From Dermabacter hominis NBRC 106157 (GTDB lineage Bacteria > Actinomycetota > Actinomycetes > Actinomycetales > Dermabacteraceae), in NCBI RefSeq assembly GCF_001570785.1, contig NZ_BCSI01000003.1, positions 186,001 to 250,000 on the forward strand: a stretch of 64,000 nucleotides of DNA, read 5' to 3'. Below, in pieces: positions 44,332 through 53,582 of this stretch (its first letter is position 1; the number at the start of each line of letters is the position of its first letter). The notes beneath the pieces are model-generated. The model did not search any database. It saw only the letters and a program-made list of their open reading frames with translations, and had not been told where the DNA came from. A program made the translations under genes and the position numbers.

Positions 44332-45963
44332 TCAGCTGCCGACGAGAGCCTTGATTTTATGCTCCTCGTGGCCCGAGTGCTCGAGCGCCTCGCGGAGCTC
44401 CGCAGGCGTAGCAGGCTCCACACGGTCCTTGAAGAAGAAGCTCGAGGCCTTTGCTCGAAGCGACGAGACGCCCTCGCCCTTCTTGAGCGGGCGGTGGTTG
44501 TCGTAGCTCACGAGAACCCAGCGATCATACTCGCTGAGAGGCTCGTGGATCTCGAGCGTTTCACCGTTCTCCATGCGCACAACCTTGCCGGTTTCAACGC
44601 CGTGGAGGGCGATCTGCTTCTTGTGCTTCTGGATTGAGAGGCACACGCGCTTCGTCACGATGAACGAGATGACCGGGATCGCGAAGATGCCGATGCGGAA
44701 GAACCACGTGAGGTTGTTCAGCGACATGTGGAAGGCGACGGCCATGAGGTCGTTCGCGCCGGCAAGCATCGAGACGACGTAGGCAGAAATCCAGGCGACG
44801 CCGAAGCCCGTGCGCACGGGCGTGTTGTACGGAAGGTCGAGAACGTGGTGTTCGCGGTCGTCGCCGGTGACCCACTGTTCAATGAACGGATACAGCGCGA
44901 GGCTGCCGAACATGATGCCCGGGAAGATCATGCCGGGAATGATGATGTTGAGCGAGATTGGGTAGCCGAAGATCGTGGGCTCCCAGCCCGGCATGAGGCG
45001 CAGCGAGCCTTCGAGGAACAGCATGTACCAGTCGGGCTGCGAACCAGCCGACACGGGGGAGGGGTCGTAAGGACCGTAGTTCCATACCGGGTTCATGGCG
45101 ACGGTGGCGCCCACGAGGGTGAGTACACCGAACACGATGAAGAAGAAGCCGCCGGCTTTCGCCGTGTAAACGGGGAAAAGCGGGTAGCCGACCACGTTGC
45201 GATCGGTGCGACCCGGGCCGGGGTACTGCGTGTGCTTGTGCATCACGAGGAAGAACATGTGCAGTGCGATGAGCGCCAGGATCGCACCGGGGATGAGAAG
45301 GATGTGGACGGTGAAGAGTCGCGGGATGATGTCATGGCCCGGGAATTCACCGCCAAACATGAGCATCGAACCGTAGGTGCCGAGGATCGGGATGGCCTTC
45401 ATGACGCCGTCGGCAATACGCAAACCGTTGCCCGAGAGAACGTCGTCGGGAAGCGAGTACCCGGAGAAGCCAGCAAGCATGGCGAGCACCATGAGGCCGA
45501 AGCCGATGAGCCAGTTCAGCTCACGCGGCTTGCGGAAAGCACCCGTGAAGAAGACGCGGAACATGTGCACGAAGATCGCCACCATGAACGTGAGCGCTGC
45601 CCAGTGGTGGATCTGCCTGAAGAGGAGGCCACCCCACACGTCGAATGACAGGTGCAGCGTCGAGTTGAACGCTGCTGACATGTGCGAGCCCTGGAGCGCC
45701 GTGTAGGAGCCTTCGTAGACGACTTCATTCATCGAGGGAACGAAGAACATCGTGAGGAAGATGCCCGAGATTACGAGAACGACGAAGCTGTAGAGCGCGA
45801 CTTCGCCGAACATGAACGACCAGTGGTCGGGGAAGATCTTCCGTGCGAAACCTTTGACGATGTTGGCGCCGCTCGTACGCTCATCGAGCCAGCTAGCGCC
45901 TACCGAGCCGAGCTTGAAGGCCTTCGAGTTGCGGTCGAGGCCGGTGGTCTGGGTGTCACTCAT
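44332..45963 (-). CDS. qcrB: Cytochrome bc1 complex cytochrome b subunit
   Basis: This is a 543-residue menaquinol:cytochrome c oxidoreductase cytochrome b. The N-terminal part contains the four heme-binding histidines in IHHWAALTFMVAIFVHMFRVFF and ALIALHMFFLVMHKHTQYP, and the quinol-site PEWY-type motif appears as PDWYMLFLEG. Eight membrane helices are followed by a C-terminal extension typical of Actinomycetota. It is the last gene of ctaE-qcrC-qcrA-qcrB, starting six bases after qcrA. Confidence 0.97.
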   Translation of the reverse strand: MSDTQTTGLDRNSKAFKLGSVGASWLDERTSGANIVKGFARKIFPDHWSFMFGEVALYSFVVLVISGIFLTMFFVPSMNEVVYEGSYTALQGSHMSAAFNSTLHLSFDVWGGLLFRQIHHWAALTFMVAIFVHMFRVFFTGAFRKPRELNWLIGFGLMVLAMLAGFSGYSLPDDVLSGNGLRIADGVMKAIPILGTYGSMLMFGGEFPGHDIIPRLFTVHILLIPGAILALIALHMFFLVMHKHTQYPGPGRTDRNVVGYPLFPVYTAKAGGFFFIVFGVLTLVGATVAMNPVWNYGPYDPSPVSAGSQPDWYMLFLEGSLRLMPGWEPTIFGYPISLNIIIPGMIFPGIMFGSLALYPFIEQWVTGDDREHHVLDLPYNTPVRTGFGVAWISAYVVSMLAGANDLMAVAFHMSLNNLTWFFRIGIFAIPVISFIVTKRVCLSIQKHKKQIALHGVETGKVVRMENGETLEIHEPLSEYDRWVLVSYDNHRPLKKGEGVSSLRAKASSFFFKDRVEPATPAELREALEHSGHEEHKIKALVGS

Positions 45964-45969
45964 GAGGAA

Positions 45970-47055
45970 TTACTTCTCCTTGTGAATGTCCCAGAAGCTG
46001 GGACCGATGGGCTCGGGGAAATCGCCGGTTGCGACAAGGTAGCCCTCGTCGTCAACCTCGATGGGAAGCTGCGGGAGCGGACGGTGCGCCGGGCCGAAGA
46101 CAACCTTGGCGCCGTCGGTGACATCGAACGTCGATTGGTGGCACGGGCACAGCATGTGGTGGGTCTGCTGTTCGTAGAGCGCGACGGGGCAACCGACGTG
46201 CGTGCAGATCTTCGAGAACGCGAGGATTCCCTCGTGGCCAGCCTCAAGTGAAGCCTCATTCTTGCCGTCTGCAGGATCGATGCGCACGAGAATAGCTGCT
46301 GCTTTCGCGCGCTCCTCGATCCAGTCGGGAGTCTCCTCGGTGAGGCCCTCGGGCATCACGTGGAAAATCGAGCCGACGGTGACGTCCGAAGCCTTGATGG
46401 GCGTCTGGTCATGGTCGCGTGCGATACGAACGCGCTTCTTGTTTTCCGTGGCGCGGCCCCAGAACGTGTGGTGGAGCTTGTTGCCGGGAAGGGGGCCGAG
46501 GGTCGAGATCGGGAAGAGCACGGCGATAGGAAGGGCCGCCAGCGCACCCACGAGCGAGGCGACGACCAGCGGGCGGCGGGCGATACCGGACTCATTGATG
46601 CCGTCGACAAGAATCTTCGACGCAGCCTCGCGCGTTTCTTCATCGCCGCGCTGTGCGTGACGCTCCTCGGTGACTTCGTGATCGGGCATGAGCGTCTTTG
46701 CCCAGTGGATCGCACCTGCACCGATGAAGAAGATGCCAACAGCGAGGCCGATACCCATGGTGAGAGTTGACCAGTGCACCGCTGAGAGGGTGCCCTCTTC
46801 TGCAAGGAGGTTTGTGCCCGTGGGGCTGAAGAGGAAGTAGGAAGCGATGAAGAATGCCGTGCCGAGAATCGAGATGACGAACAGCAGCGACACGATGCGC
46901 TCAGCCCGCTTTTCAGCTTTGGGGTCGAGATCTGCTTGGCGGTACTCGTGCGGCGGAATGCCCGGGTTGCGGAAACCGCCCTCTTCCGCGCGGGCGACAG
47001 TGCTTACGCCTGTGCGCGGCGAGGTGCCGTCGATGTTGTGTGTCAGTTCGTTCAC
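45970..47055 (-). CDS. qcrA: Rieske iron-sulfur protein of the bcc complex
   Basis: This is a 361-residue Rieske protein with three N-terminal membrane helices (an actinobacterial feature, about residues 55-80, 95-115 and 165-185) and the [2Fe-2S] domain with CTHVGC and CPCHQS as ligand motifs. It passes electrons from menaquinol to the diheme cytochrome c. The GTG at 47055 overlaps the qcrC stop (GTGA). Confidence 0.96.
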   Translation of the reverse strand: MNELTHNIDGTSPRTGVSTVARAEEGGFRNPGIPPHEYRQADLDPKAEKRAERIVSLLFVISILGTAFFIASYFLFSPTGTNLLAEEGTLSAVHWSTLTMGIGLAVGIFFIGAGAIHWAKTLMPDHEVTEERHAQRGDEETREAASKILVDGINESGIARRPLVVASLVGALAALPIAVLFPISTLGPLPGNKLHHTFWGRATENKKRVRIARDHDQTPIKASDVTVGSIFHVMPEGLTEETPDWIEERAKAAAILVRIDPADGKNEASLEAGHEGILAFSKICTHVGCPVALYEQQTHHMLCPCHQSTFDVTDGAKVVFGPAHRPLPQLPIEVDDEGYLVATGDFPEPIGPSFWDIHKEK

Positions 47056-47852
47056 TTTGCCTTAGCTCCCAACCAGATAGCGCAGCCGAGCAGAATCGCG
47101 AGAATCGCCGTCCAGGCGAAGAGGCCCTCGGTGACCGGGCCGAGCGCGCCGAGGGAGTAGCCGCCGGGCGAGCCGTTCTCTTCAAGCTGGTTGAGGTAGG
47201 CGATGACGTCGCGCTTGTCTTCGGGGCTCAGGTTGTTGTCGTTAAACACCGGCATGTTCTGCGGGCCGGATTCCATGGCTTCGTAGATGTGCTTGTCCTC
47301 GACATCGCGAAGAGTCGGGGCCCACTTGCCTTCCGTAAGTGCGCCGCCGGCAGCAGACGCGCTGTGGCACATGGCGCAGTTGATGCGGAAGATCTCGCCA
47401 CCTTTGGTGATGTCGGCGCCTTCCTTGCTCAGCTGCTCCTCAGTGGGAATCGACGGGCCGGGGCCCAGCGAGGCCACGTAAGCGGCAAGCTGGGAGATCT
47501 GCTTATCGGTGAACTGCACGGGCTTGCGCTGCGCCTGCGGGCCAGACTCCTGCATGGGCATGCGGCCCGTGCCCACCTGGAAGTCGACGGCAGCGGCGCC
47601 AACGCCGATGAGCGAGGAGCCAACCGTGTTGCCGTCACTGTCTTTGCGACCTTCGCCGTTCATGCCGTGGCACGTCGCGCAGTTCGAGACGAAGAGCTTC
47701 TTCCCTTCGGCGACGTCGGAGGCCGAGAAGGCCTCGGCGGATGCGTCTTTGGGGGAGAGGACGGCAAACAAACCGCCCGTGGCGATCAACGCCATCAAGA
47801 TGATGGCAAGGAGCGCCATCGGGTGATGGCGGTGTGTGGCCAGAGCCTTCAC
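47052..47852 (-). CDS. qcrC: Diheme cytochrome c subunit of the bcc complex
   Basis: This is a 266-residue protein with an N-terminal signal/anchor (residues 12-32), two heme-binding sites (CATCH at about 58-62 and CAMCH about 100 residues later) and a C-terminal membrane helix (ILAILLGCAIWLGA). Both hemes face the outside and relay electrons directly to CtaC in the bcc-aa3 supercomplex. A GTG start is used. It is the second gene of the ctaE-qcrCAB operon. Confidence 0.97.
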   Translation of the reverse strand: MKALATHRHHPMALLAIILMALIATGGLFAVLSPKDASAEAFSASDVAEGKKLFVSNCATCHGMNGEGRKDSDGNTVGSSLIGVGAAAVDFQVGTGRMPMQESGPQAQRKPVQFTDKQISQLAAYVASLGPGPSIPTEEQLSKEGADITKGGEIFRINCAMCHSASAAGGALTEGKWAPTLRDVEDKHIYEAMESGPQNMPVFNDNNLSPEDKRDVIAYLNQLEENGSPGGYSLGALGPVTEGLFAWTAILAILLGCAIWLGAKAK

Positions 47853-47900
47853 TGTGAGGACCTCGTTTCGATAAAGGGTGCGAATCCGAGTAGGGGAGCT

Positions 47901-48578
47901 TTAGAAGAAGGCCCAGTTGCCTTCAACGGTGTGGAGAACAAGCGGGTCAAGCAGGTAGACCACGAAGAAGAGGGCTACCCAGATGACGTCGACGAAGTGC
48001 CAGTAGTACGACACGCAAATCGCGCTGACCTCTTCGTGGTGCGTGAAATTCTTCGCGGAGTAGGCGCGCGCGAGGACGAAGAGGAAGGCGATAAGCCCGC
48101 CAAGGACGTGGAGGCCGTGGAAGCCCGTGGCGAGGTAGAAGATTGAGCCATGAGGCGTGCTCGAGATGGTGAGGCCCTTATGCACGAGCTCGGCATATTC
48201 GAAGGCCTGGCCCGACACGAAGATCGCGCCGAGAATGAAGGTGAGGGTGTACCACTCGATGAGGCCCCAGCCGGCGATGTTGACGATCGAGCCGGTGCGG
48301 CGCTTGCGGCGCTTTTCTGCGGCGAATACACCCATCTGGCACGTGATTGAGCTCGTGACAAGGATGAGGGTGTTGGTGATGGCGAAGTTGAGCGTGAAGT
48401 TCTTCTGACCCTCGTAGAAAACCTCGGGTACGACGCCGTACAGCGTGAAGTACATAGCAAAGAGCGCACCGAAGAACATGATTTCGCTCGCGAGCCACAC
48501 GATGGTGCCGACCTGAGTGGTGTTCGGCCTGCTCACGGGGGAGGTGCGAGGGGCGGAGGAAAGAGTCGCAGTTGTCAC
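47901..48578 (-). CDS. ctaE: Cytochrome c oxidase subunit III
   Basis: This is an about 225-residue subunit III with seven membrane helices, including VGTIVWLASEIMFFGALFAMY, GFHGLHVLGGLIAF and YYWHFVDVIWVALFFVVYL. It stabilises the oxidase core and its proton uptake. The start taken is the GTG at 48578 (family-like TTATLSS start); ATG 48587 and a longer frame are alternatives. It is the first gene of the operon with qcrCAB, whose likely promoter lies 115 bases upstream, and it is divergent from trpD, a common actinobacterial arrangement. Confidence 0.95.
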   Translation of the reverse strand: MTTATLSSAPRTSPVSRPNTTQVGTIVWLASEIMFFGALFAMYFTLYGVVPEVFYEGQKNFTLNFAITNTLILVTSSITCQMGVFAAEKRRKRRTGSIVNIAGWGLIEWYTLTFILGAIFVSGQAFEYAELVHKGLTISSTPHGSIFYLATGFHGLHVLGGLIAFLFVLARAYSAKNFTHHEEVSAICVSYYWHFVDVIWVALFFVVYLLDPLVLHTVEGNWAFF

Positions 48579-48693
48579 GGTTCTCATTCGTCGTTGGTCG
48601 GGTTGCGAGGCCATGCACGGCACATGGTCTCGGCCGCTGCGGGCAAGGCCCGTGCGACCCTGCTGGGACAAAAGTCCGTGCGCAGGTTTTTTC

Positions 48694-48722
48694 AGCATAC
48701 CTGTTGGAGCCGCGATTGTTGA
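48694..48722 (-). promoter_or_regulatory. Candidate ctaE-qcrCAB promoter
   Basis: On the minus strand TCAACA (48722-48717) and TATGCT (48699-48694) are 17 bases apart. Transcription would start near 48687, giving a leader of about 110 bases. Confidence 0.5.
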
Positions 48723-48811
48723 ATCGAACGGGGCTTTTGTCCCGGTTTTTTCCGTGATCTAAGCCGTGTTCCGTCTGGTGGGCTTGCTCTACGTCACGAG
48801 CGTTCACGCCT

Positions 48812-48817
48812 TAATAT
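48812..48817 (+). promoter_or_regulatory. -10 element of a probable leaderless trpD message
   Basis: TAATAT lies seven bases before the ATG at 48825 and overlaps the alternative ATG at 48816, which argues for the downstream start. No ribosome-binding site is present. Confidence 0.45.
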
Positions 48818-48824
48818 GACCGCC

Positions 48825-49913
48825 ATGACGGATCAAGAAATCTATACGTGGCCCGCGCTGACCCACGCCCTCATCAAAGGGCGCGATCTCACGTCCGAAG
48901 AGGCGTGGTGGGCGATGCAGCAGATCATGCGCGGCGACGTTGGTCCGGTCCCTCTCGCCGGTTTCCTCGTGGCGCTTCAGTCGAAGGGGGCGGTGACCCA
49001 TGAGGTCAACGCTCTCTCCTCCTCTATGCTCGAGCACTCGAGGATCATTAGTGCGCCCACTGGCGCCGTCGACATCGTGGGGATGGGCGGAGACGGCGCC
49101 AATACCGTCAATATTTCGACCATGGCCTCGCTCGTGATCCGCGGCGCGGGGATTCCTGTGGCGAAGCACGGCAACCGTGCCGTGAGTTCGAAATCGGGTT
49201 CGGCGGACGTACTCGACGCGCTCGGGGTGCGCCTGAATCTTCCCGTGGAGGGCGTGCAGCGCGTGCTTGACGAAGCGGGAATCTCGTTTTGTTTCGCCCA
49301 GGTTTTTCATCCGTCGATGAAACACGGTGCGGTTGCCCGAGCCGGTCTCAAACTGCCCACGGTTTTCAACGTGCTCGGTCCCATCACCAATCCCGCCGGG
49401 GTTCGTGCTCATTCCGTCGGCGTGGCATTCGAGGAGATGGCGCCTGTCATCGCGGGTGTCTTTGCAGACCGCGGCGCGTCCGCAATCGTCGTGCGCGGGC
49501 GCGACGGCCTCGACGAGCTGAGTATCTCCGCCGAAACCGATGTGTGGGAGGTAAGGGACGGCTCCGTTACGTCGCACGTTGTCGCACCCGAAGACTACGG
49601 ACTCTCACGCGCACGTATCGACGCGTTGCGCGGTGGCGACCCCTCCTACAATGCCCAGGTGGCGCGAGACCTGCTTGCCGGCAAGACTGGGCCCGTGCGA
49701 GATGCCGTCGTGCTCAATGCCGCTTCTGGCATCGTCGCAGCCGAGGGGCTCAGGGAGAGTTCCGACGCCAGCCCGGCCTTCGCCGAGCGAATGCTCAGCG
49801 CCGTGAAGCGGGCCGAAGACTCACTCGATTCCGGAGCCGCCAAGGCCGCGCTTGAGCGGTGGATCAACGTATCGCAGAGCGTCGAAATACCCGCTGAAAC
49901 TCTTCGATCGTAA
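48825..49913 (+). CDS. trpD: Anthranilate phosphoribosyltransferase
   Basis: This is a 362-residue enzyme that transfers phosphoribose from PRPP to anthranilate in tryptophan synthesis. The PRPP-binding segment GMGGDGANTVNISTM (usually GTGGD, here Met in place of Thr), KHGNRAVSSKSGSADVL and FNVLGPITNPAG are diagnostic. It stands apart from the other trp genes next to ctaE, a known actinobacterial placement. Its last 50 bases overlap the convergent exonuclease gene. Confidence 0.95.
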   Translation: MTDQEIYTWPALTHALIKGRDLTSEEAWWAMQQIMRGDVGPVPLAGFLVALQSKGAVTHEVNALSSSMLEHSRIISAPTGAVDIVGMGGDGANTVNISTMASLVIRGAGIPVAKHGNRAVSSKSGSADVLDALGVRLNLPVEGVQRVLDEAGISFCFAQVFHPSMKHGAVARAGLKLPTVFNVLGPITNPAGVRAHSVGVAFEEMAPVIAGVFADRGASAIVVRGRDGLDELSISAETDVWEVRDGSVTSHVVAPEDYGLSRARIDALRGGDPSYNAQVARDLLAGKTGPVRDAVVLNAASGIVAAEGLRESSDASPAFAERMLSAVKRAEDSLDSGAAKAALERWINVSQSVEIPAETLRS

Positions 49914-51636
49914 AGCGGGCGGTCGACGGCATCGACCACTCGCCCTCCACGTGAACGATCCGGATGCCAGGTTTCGCGAGCCATTCGAGGATGAGCTCAG
50001 CCTCGTGGTGGTAGCCGAAGCAAAGCGGGGTGCACAGGGCGGCCTCCGCTTCGCTTTCGCGAGCAAGTGCCTCGATAGCCGAAAGCGGGTCGCTCCACGC
50101 CGGCATCGTGCGCGCTGCCCCAAGCCGCCCGTGTCGTACGGCAAGAATCTCCCACTGCCAGGGCGATTCAGCCGAAGCGTCGTGGGACGAGATTTTGCGC
50201 GCCGCGACGAGGAGTGGAACCTCCGCGATCGATCGCAATCGTGCGGCACGCCGTGCGGCATCAGCAAACAACTCGACCCTTGTGCGCAGCGCCTCGGCGT
50301 TCTCGTAGAGACCACGCCCCACGAGCGTGCGCATTTTCTTAGCCGCGTACTCAAATACATCGCTCGGATCCTCGGTGAGGGCCCGGTACATACGTGCGTG
50401 GAAGCCTGCGCTGCCGTGCACGGGCTCCGACGGTTCTGTGGCAAGCGTCGGTCCATAAACCGGTGGCACCGGCAGACCACCCACGGCAGCCGACGGTTCC
50501 CGGGGAACCGTCGGACTTTCGGTCCCGGCGCGACCTTCCGCGGCACCAGCGTTGTCCTCTTCAGCCCCGATAGCCGCAGTCAGCGCCGCGTACACGAGGG
50601 AGCGAATTGGCTCGACGTCGTGGCGCGAGCGAAGCGGGCCGATATAGGCGTGGAGCGACGTTTCACTTTTCACAGTGCGCGCGAGGCGCAGCCCATCGGT
50701 CGTGACCCGAAGCCAATTGCCCTTAGAGGGACGGATTCCCTGACGGTTGGCGATGGGGCGTTCACTCGCGATTGCGCGCAGCTCGCGGATAGCGGCCTCG
50801 GTTTCGCTCGAACACTGCACAACGTCGATGCGCTCGGTCACGGGAATGATGTCGAGGACGGCGCGCCTTGTCTCGTTCGGTGAAAAATAGGTGCGCACGC
50901 GCGAGCGGAGATTGCCCGACTTGCCGATGTACAGCGTTGAACCGTTGGCGTCGACGAAGGAGTACACGCCGGGCACGGGCGGGATGTCCGCCGCGAGGTG
51001 GCGTTTGCGGATTTGGGCGGGGCTTGCTTTCTTCCCGCTCGAGGTGAGATCCGAGAGATGGCTTGCGCCACCGACAGAAAGTCGCGCGATGATCTCATGG
51101 AGCACATCGACCGTTGCTCGCGCATCCGAAAGCGCGCGGTGGTTGGGCACCGTAGTTGCCCCAACCGCCCCCGCGAGAGTCGAAAGCTTGTGGTTCTTCA
51201 CTTCGTCGCGTCCGAAAACGCGGCGTGCAAGCGTGAGTGTATCGACGACCTCGAAGGGAGGCCACCGGTAATCGAGCCGAAGAGCAGCCGCCTTTAGGAA
51301 ACCGATGTCGAAGCGTGCGTTGTGCGCGACGAGAACCGAGGTGCGCGCGAACTCGAGGAACGCGGGGATGACCGCTTCTGCCGACGGCGCATCGCGAACC
51401 ATGTGGTCAGAGATCCCCGTGAGCGCGGCGATGTACGCAGGTATCGGGCGTTCGGGGTTGACGAACGTCTGAAACTCCTCGACAACCTCGCCGCCCACGA
51501 CCCGCACGGCGCCAATTTCCGTAATGGCATCCAGCTCGGTATTCGTTCCGGTGGTCTCGAGGTCGACGACAACGAACTCGACGTCGATGAGCTCCGGGCC
51601 AAGATCCTCGAATGCCCGCTGCGCAGCCCGAGCGAT
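49864..51636 (-). CDS. DEDD exonuclease-GIY-YIG (UvrC-like) fusion protein with non-canonical start
   Basis: This is an about 590-residue fusion. Domain 1 is a DnaQ-like 3'-5' exonuclease: FVVVDLETTG (Exo I), VLVAHNARFDIGFL (Exo II), NHRALSDARATVDVL (Exo III). Domain 2 (about 200-280) is a GIY-YIG nuclease fold, GVYSFVDANGSTLYIGKSGNLRSR, and the remainder resembles the UvrC-like extension of actinobacterial 'DEDD exonuclease' proteins. The first ATG/GTG/TTG (GTG 51507) would cut off Exo I. Between the upstream stop and that GTG there is no canonical start. An ATC at 51636-51634 with AAGGCGG seven to eight bases before it is the best candidate. Likely role: DNA repair or proofreading. Confidence 0.85.
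   Translation of the reverse strand: MARAAQRAFEDLGPELIDVEFVVVDLETTGTNTELDAITEIGAVRVVGGEVVEEFQTFVNPERPIPAYIAALTGISDHMVRDAPSAEAVIPAFLEFARTSVLVAHNARFDIGFLKAAALRLDYRWPPFEVVDTLTLARRVFGRDEVKNHKLSTLAGAVGATTVPNHRALSDARATVDVLHEIIARLSVGGASHLSDLTSSGKKASPAQIRKRHLAADIPPVPGVYSFVDANGSTLYIGKSGNLRSRVRTYFSPNETRRAVLDIIPVTERIDVVQCSSETEAAIRELRAIASERPIANRQGIRPSKGNWLRVTTDGLRLARTVKSETSLHAYIGPLRSRHDVEPIRSLVYAALTAAIGAEEDNAGAAEGRAGTESPTVPREPSAAVGGLPVPPVYGPTLATEPSEPVHGSAGFHARMYRALTEDPSDVFEYAAKKMRTLVGRGLYENAEALRTRVELFADAARRAARLRSIAEVPLLVAARKISSHDASAESPWQWEILAVRHGRLGAARTMPAWSDPLSAIEALARESEAEAALCTPLCFGYHHEAELILEWLAKPGIRIVHVEGEWSMPSTARFTIEEFQRVFRRSAIR
50490..50514. repeat. Variant palindrome inside the exonuclease gene
   Basis: CCGACGGTTCC (50490-50500) and GGAACCGTCGG (50504-50514) flank CGG. 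It resembles the palindrome at 33733-33761 and sits in a low-complexity linker (TVPREPSAAVGG) of the protein, as if a mobile extragenic repeat had inserted in frame. Confidence 0.6.
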
Positions 51637-51649
51637 GGCGCCGTCCGCC

Positions 51650-53449
51650 TTACTTCTTCGTGTAAATGCGGTCGATGACCTCGGAGAAATCCTTCACAAC
51701 AGCGGCACGCTTGAGCTTGAACGACGGGGTGAGGTAACCGTTTTCCTCCGTGAAATCCGCATCAATAATCTCGAACTTGCGGATCGACTCGGCGCGAGAG
51801 ACCGAGGTATTCGCTTCGTCAACGGCTTTCTGGACCTCGGCGATGACCTGCTCGTTCGTAATGGCTTCGGCAAGTGACATCGACCCGAGCCCCTGGTTCT
51901 TGAGCCACCGGGGGAGCATTTCGCGGTCGAGAGTCACGATCGCGGACACGAACGGCTTTTGGTCGCCAAGAACGATGCACTGGCCAACGACGGGGCTCTG
52001 GCGAACGGTGTCCTCGAGCTGGGCAGGCGACACGTTCTTGCCGCCTGCGGTGACGATGATTTCCTTTGAACGGCCCGTAATCGTGATGTAGCCGTCCTCA
52101 TCGATGCTCGCGGTGTCGCCCGTGTTGAACCAGCCGTCCTGGAGGGCCAGCGCGGTGGCGTCGGGATTGTTCCAGTAGCCCTTGAAAACCATGACGCCCT
52201 TGACGAGCAGCTCGCCCTTGTCGTTGAGCTTGACTTTGGCGCCTGGGAACGGGGGGCCGACGGTGCCGACCTTGACATCCCACGGATTGTTGACGCCTAC
52301 GGGGGCGGTCGTTTCCGTGAGGCCATAGCCTTCCAGGATCGTGACACCGATGCCGCGGAAGAAGTGGGGGAGGCGGTCGCCAAGTGGTGCACCACCCGAG
52401 ATTGCGTAGGTGAGCTTTCCACCCATGAGATTGCGCAGCTTCGAGTACACGAGCGTGTCGAACAGCTTGTACTGGGCTTTCACGTGCAGGGGAATCTTGC
52501 CCGTGTCGAGGCCCTTCGAATACTGGATGGCCACCTCGACGGCACGGTGGAAGATCTTACCCTTACCGTCTCCAACAGCCTTTTGCTCGGCGCCGTTGTA
52601 GACCTTTTCGAACACGCGAGGGACTGCGAGCAGGGACGTGGGCTTGAACGAGGCGAGATCGTCGAGGAGGTGCTTCGCATCGGGGGAGAAACCTGTCGTG
52701 CACCCGCACACGATGGTGATGAACGTGATGTCGCGTGCGAACACGTGCGCGAGCGGAAGGAACATCAGCAGGCGCGAGCCAGGGGGCATAACCGCTTCAC
52801 CCAGAAGGCCCACTGCGTTGAGGGACTGATCCATGAAGTTTGCGTGCGTGAGCTCCACGCCCTTGGGCCGGCCGGTCGTGCCGGAGGTGTAGACGATCGT
52901 CGCGGTGTCTGACTTGTGCCGGCTCTTGCGCGCCTTCTCGATCGCGTCGTCGTCGATGTCGGCTTCTGCGACGGAGAGCTGCTCGATGATGCCCTCTTCG
53001 ATGACCCACACCTGCTCGAGGTCCGAGAGCGAAGGGCGAACTTCGTCGATATCCTGCGCATGGCCGGCGTTCTCGCAAAAAATGAAGCGTGCACCGGAGT
53101 CCGAAGCGATCCATTCGATCTGCCCGGGGGAGGACGTTTCGTAGATCGGCACGCTGATCGCCCCGGTGAACCACAATGCCCAGTCGATGAGTACCCATTC
53201 GAAGCGCGTGCGAGACATGATCGCGACTCGGTCGCCTGGCTGGACGCCTTCGTTGATAAGCCCCTGTGCGAGACGCTTCACGAGCGTGATGAATTCAGGT
53301 GCGTACATGGGCGACCATGTGCCGGGGGTGAGCTGACGTTCCCACAGGGGAATGTCGGCGTACTTGGTGCGGCGTAGAAGGAGGAAGTCGGTGATGTTTT
53401 CGTCTGGCTTCGACTCTGCGATTTGCGGCGTTTCGAACTCGCGTGACAC
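51650..53449 (-). CDS. Long-chain acyl-CoA ligase (AMP-dependent)
   Basis: This is a 599-residue FadD15-like enzyme that activates long-chain fatty acids to CoA thioesters. The AMP-binding motif is ATIVYTSGTTGRPKGVELTH, with YGLTETTAPV and the C-terminal ITGRSKEIIVTAGGKNVSP. The GTG at 53449 with AAGGAG nine bases upstream is preferred over the GTG at 53485, which has no site. It lies between the exonuclease and an acyltransferase on the opposite strand, an arrangement similar to the fadD15-Rv2182c neighbourhood of mycobacteria. Confidence 0.93.
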   Translation of the reverse strand: MSREFETPQIAESKPDENITDFLLLRRTKYADIPLWERQLTPGTWSPMYAPEFITLVKRLAQGLINEGVQPGDRVAIMSRTRFEWVLIDWALWFTGAISVPIYETSSPGQIEWIASDSGARFIFCENAGHAQDIDEVRPSLSDLEQVWVIEEGIIEQLSVAEADIDDDAIEKARKSRHKSDTATIVYTSGTTGRPKGVELTHANFMDQSLNAVGLLGEAVMPPGSRLLMFLPLAHVFARDITFITIVCGCTTGFSPDAKHLLDDLASFKPTSLLAVPRVFEKVYNGAEQKAVGDGKGKIFHRAVEVAIQYSKGLDTGKIPLHVKAQYKLFDTLVYSKLRNLMGGKLTYAISGGAPLGDRLPHFFRGIGVTILEGYGLTETTAPVGVNNPWDVKVGTVGPPFPGAKVKLNDKGELLVKGVMVFKGYWNNPDATALALQDGWFNTGDTASIDEDGYITITGRSKEIIVTAGGKNVSPAQLEDTVRQSPVVGQCIVLGDQKPFVSAIVTLDREMLPRWLKNQGLGSMSLAEAITNEQVIAEVQKAVDEANTSVSRAESIRKFEIIDADFTEENGYLTPSFKLKRAAVVKDFSEVIDRIYTKK

Positions 53450-53569
53450 GGGGGAATGCTCCTTGACTTCTAGGCGGGGCTGCACTCGAGTGTACGCGCC
53501 TCACGACCATTGAGGGATGTAGGAGGCTTCGTGTGGCGCGTTCCTTCCCTCACGATGGGCGCTGCCCTA

Positions 53570-53575
53570 TAGGGT
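53570..53575 (+). promoter_or_regulatory. -10 element of a leaderless start (acyltransferase)
   Basis: TAGGGT is seven bases before the GTG at 53583; no ribosome-binding site is seen. Confidence 0.5.
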
Positions 53576-53582
53576 TATCCCC

